Below, in pieces: positions 62,511-64,000 of a DNA stretch of 64,000 nucleotides. The notes below the pieces were generated by a model. That model ran no database searches. It was not told where the DNA came from and saw only the letters and a program-made list of their open reading frames with translations. The DNA is from Muribaculaceae bacterium Isolate-036 (Harlan) (GTDB lineage Bacteria; Bacteroidota; Bacteroidia; Bacteroidales; Muribaculaceae). Where the stretch lies: contig RIAY01000012.1 in assembly GCA_003833075.1 (NCBI GenBank), forward strand, positions 38,958-102,957, given 5' to 3'. The position numbers and the translations under genes were made by a program. Each line of letters starts with the position of its first letter. Position 1 is the first letter of the stretch.

Positions 62511-63710
62511 TTATTTGCGGATAAGCACTTTCGTTGCCTTATTGCCCTGAACCTTGATGTAAAGTCCGTTCTCAGGCTCGGCAACCTTTACACCCTGAAG
62601 GTTGTAGTAAACAGCCTCGCCATTAGCCTCAGCCTCGATCTCATCGACACCGCTGCCATCGTTATTATAGCTGATAACATAGAGAGAAGTAGCTTTGTTA
62701 AATACGGTAACAAGAAGGGTCATGTCATAGGTGCCTGCATCAACACTTGCAAGAGTATAGTTATTACGCAAGCTCAGTTCAACATTACCAACCTTACCGA
62801 TGAAGTTATCTTTAGTAGCAGGAGAAGCAGCCTCAAGAACAACATTCTTAACGAGAACCACATTGTTAACCATAGCTGTTGTGATATCTGCAGCTGCTAC
62901 CTCTTTAGGAGTGAACGCCTCCTGCTTAGTTGAAGCAGGAAGAGAACCCTTGGGAAGAAGTTCAGGTGTAGCGTTATTGTAGAGTTCATATGTTGCTTCC
63001 CATCCGGCAGGAATAACATCATTTGCCTTATAGCTGTTTTTACCATATATCTGAATGAAATCGCCCGCTGCATCTACAGCAAAAATATTGTTGGCATTGA
63101 CAAAAGCAACAGTCAAGTCGAAATCAACTTTTACAGCAGTTTTTGTGTCCAGTGCAATGGCGTCCTTGACATTTTTAACACTCACCGCCTCAGACGGAGT
63201 TGGATCAGGATCAACTGGAACGGTTATTTCTGTATCAGAAACTACAATTGATACGATACGAACCTGAGCCTCTTTTGCAGTCAATGTAAAACTTTTTGAA
63301 CCATTTGCACTTGTTAAAGAATAGTACACACCCTCAAGTGCTCCTGTCCATCCATCACTCAAAACACAAGTTTTTACGTATTTATTATTATCAAGATCAT
63401 CATATTTAATGAGGATTGATTTTATTGTCAGATCCGATGATTCTATAGAAAGAGAAGATCCTTTATACACACGCATGGATTTAGTTTCAGTTCCGGGATT
63501 GCGAAGAGCAGTTGTGGATGCAGCCTTATCGGTAGTCAATGTAAAAGACTTTCCATTTTCCGAAACTGATGTTGTAAACCCATTAGTAGCAGCATTTACA
63601 TCCCATTCGGTTTTAGTTGCACCATTAGCGTCATAAAGAGTGTATTCAGCGGCATTGACAGCTGATACACCAAAAGCCATTATTGACAAAGAGAGTAAAA
63701 ACTTTTTCAT
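62511..63710 (-). CDS. Exported protein with sorting-like C-terminal tail
   Basis: A 399-residue exported protein of unknown function. Signal peptide MKKFLLSLSIMAFGVSAVNA. Residues about 20-160 form a Ser/Thr-rich beta domain, a Pro/Asp hinge follows (VPVDPDPTPSEAVS), then an OB-fold-like domain (VKVDFDLTVAFVNANNIFAV, DFIQIYGKNSYKANDVIPAG). The last 35 residues (VYYNLQGVKVAEPENGLYIK and the KVLIRK end) match the type IX secretion/anchor-tail pattern. The same tail pattern ends the glycosidase at 40512-41336. Start: ATG 63710, two codons inside the longest frame. The leader contains two strong palindromes (63751-63801). Confidence 0.75.
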   Translation of the reverse strand: MKKFLLSLSIMAFGVSAVNAAEYTLYDANGATKTEWDVNAATNGFTTSVSENGKSFTLTTDKAASTTALRNPGTETKSMRVYKGSSLSIESSDLTIKSILIKYDDLDNNKYVKTCVLSDGWTGALEGVYYSLTSANGSKSFTLTAKEAQVRIVSIVVSDTEITVPVDPDPTPSEAVSVKNVKDAIALDTKTAVKVDFDLTVAFVNANNIFAVDAAGDFIQIYGKNSYKANDVIPAGWEATYELYNNATPELLPKGSLPASTKQEAFTPKEVAAADITTAMVNNVVLVKNVVLEAASPATKDNFIGKVGNVELSLRNNYTLASVDAGTYDMTLLVTVFNKATSLYVISYNNDGSGVDEIEAEANGEAVYYNLQGVKVAEPENGLYIKVQGNKATKVLIRK

Positions 63711-63750
63711 AAGCATTTAATATATTAATTGATAAAACGTTAACTTACTT

Positions 63751-63820
63751 TTGCATTGCTGCCTGAGCAGCAATGCAAAAAAAAGGAGTACTCCTTTTTT
63801 TGCATTCATTCACAAAGTTA
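63751..63820 (-). promoter_or_regulatory. Promoter -7 box and leader palindromes of the secreted-protein gene
   Basis: Minus strand: TAACTTTG (63820-63813) as the -7 box; no clear -33. In the implied leader lie a 24-bp perfect palindrome with core GGAGTACTCC between A7 and T7 (63778-63801) and a 12-bp hairpin TTGCATTGCTGC / GCAGCAATGCAA with loop CTGA (63751-63778). Either could form an attenuator or hide a ribosome-binding sequence. Confidence 0.45.
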
Positions 63821-63878
63821 ACACAATTTTATCAATTCACATAAAAAAGCGCAAAAAAATAGAAAAAGAAACAAAAAA

Positions 63879-63902
63879 AAGCCTCAGATTTCTCTGAGGC
63901 TT
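63879..63902 (-). terminator. Terminator of the rRNA operon
   Basis: AAGCCTCAGA (63879-63888) and TCTGAGGCTT (63893-63902), 10 perfect pairs around TTTC. On the minus strand it is followed by eight Ts in all, starting within the stem end. It lies a few bases past the 5S rRNA 3' end. Confidence 0.92.
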
Positions 63903-63907
63903 AAAGG

Positions 63908-64000
<93 letters not shown>

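Overview
The window is one continuous stretch of chromosome from a member of the Bacteroidales, and the protein resemblances point most to a Muribaculaceae-like gut anaerobe. This is inference from the sequence, supported by several signs: promoters of the TTTG-N19/20-TAnnTTTG type used by the Bacteroidetes primary sigma factor; a complex I lacking NuoE/F/G; families largely confined to Bacteroidetes (DUF3822, DUF6922-like, DUF1460, thioester-less alpha-2-macroglobulin); and secreted proteins ending in type IX-secretion-like C-terminal tails. Most of the window is ordinary core chromosome, with AT-rich accessory patches at about 0.65-2.25 kb and 39.7-40.5 kb.

Layout. 0-2.3 kb: the end of rmuC, then an AT-rich island with a toxin-antitoxin pair (HigA-like/DUF6922-like antitoxin plus AbiEii-type nucleotidyltransferase) behind a twin-palindrome operator. 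2.3-10.2 kb (minus strand): patatin/Omp85-like protein, a 194-bp MITE-like palindrome, serB, a Sel1-repeat protein, a DUF349 protein, a secreted cyclophilin and a small unknown gene. 10.3-13.7 kb (plus): cytidylate-kinase-like protein, DUF308 membrane protein, RNase P RNA and a YihY/BrkB membrane protein. 13.9-18.6 kb (minus): a glycogen/alpha-glucan operon (debranching enzyme, glycosyltransferase, GH57).

18.9-36.2 kb (minus) is the most striking part. All ten complex I genes found here (nuoA, B, CD, H, I, J, K, L, M, N) and all eight ATP synthase genes (atpD, C, B, E, F, H, A, G) run in one direction. The complete ATP synthase operon lies between nuoH and nuoI. One consensus promoter precedes nuoA, one strong hairpin follows nuoN, and no terminator is visible at either junction, so the proton pump and the proton-driven synthase may share one transcript of about 17.3 kb.

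36.4-42.6 kb: a TonB-dependent receptor and a lipoprotein (minus), then a decayed interval with a sulfatase fossil, a GC-rich hairpin-rich island, an N-terminally truncated phosphodiester glycosidase and an SGNH esterase (plus). 42.7-44.2 kb: an orphan ECF sigma factor divergent from ribonuclease Z. 44.2-51.8 kb: ECF sigma factor, anti-sigma-like protein, Spy/CpxP-like protein and a giant alpha-2-macroglobulin, an envelope-stress-like cluster. 51.9-62.2 kb: dnaJ, grpE, ispE, a DUF1460 protein, an S9 peptidase, ribBA, rsmD, a DUF3822 protein and an asparaginase, all on the minus strand. 62.5-64 kb: a secreted protein with a sorting-like tail, then the 3' end of a 5S rRNA gene, so an rRNA operon continues beyond the right edge.
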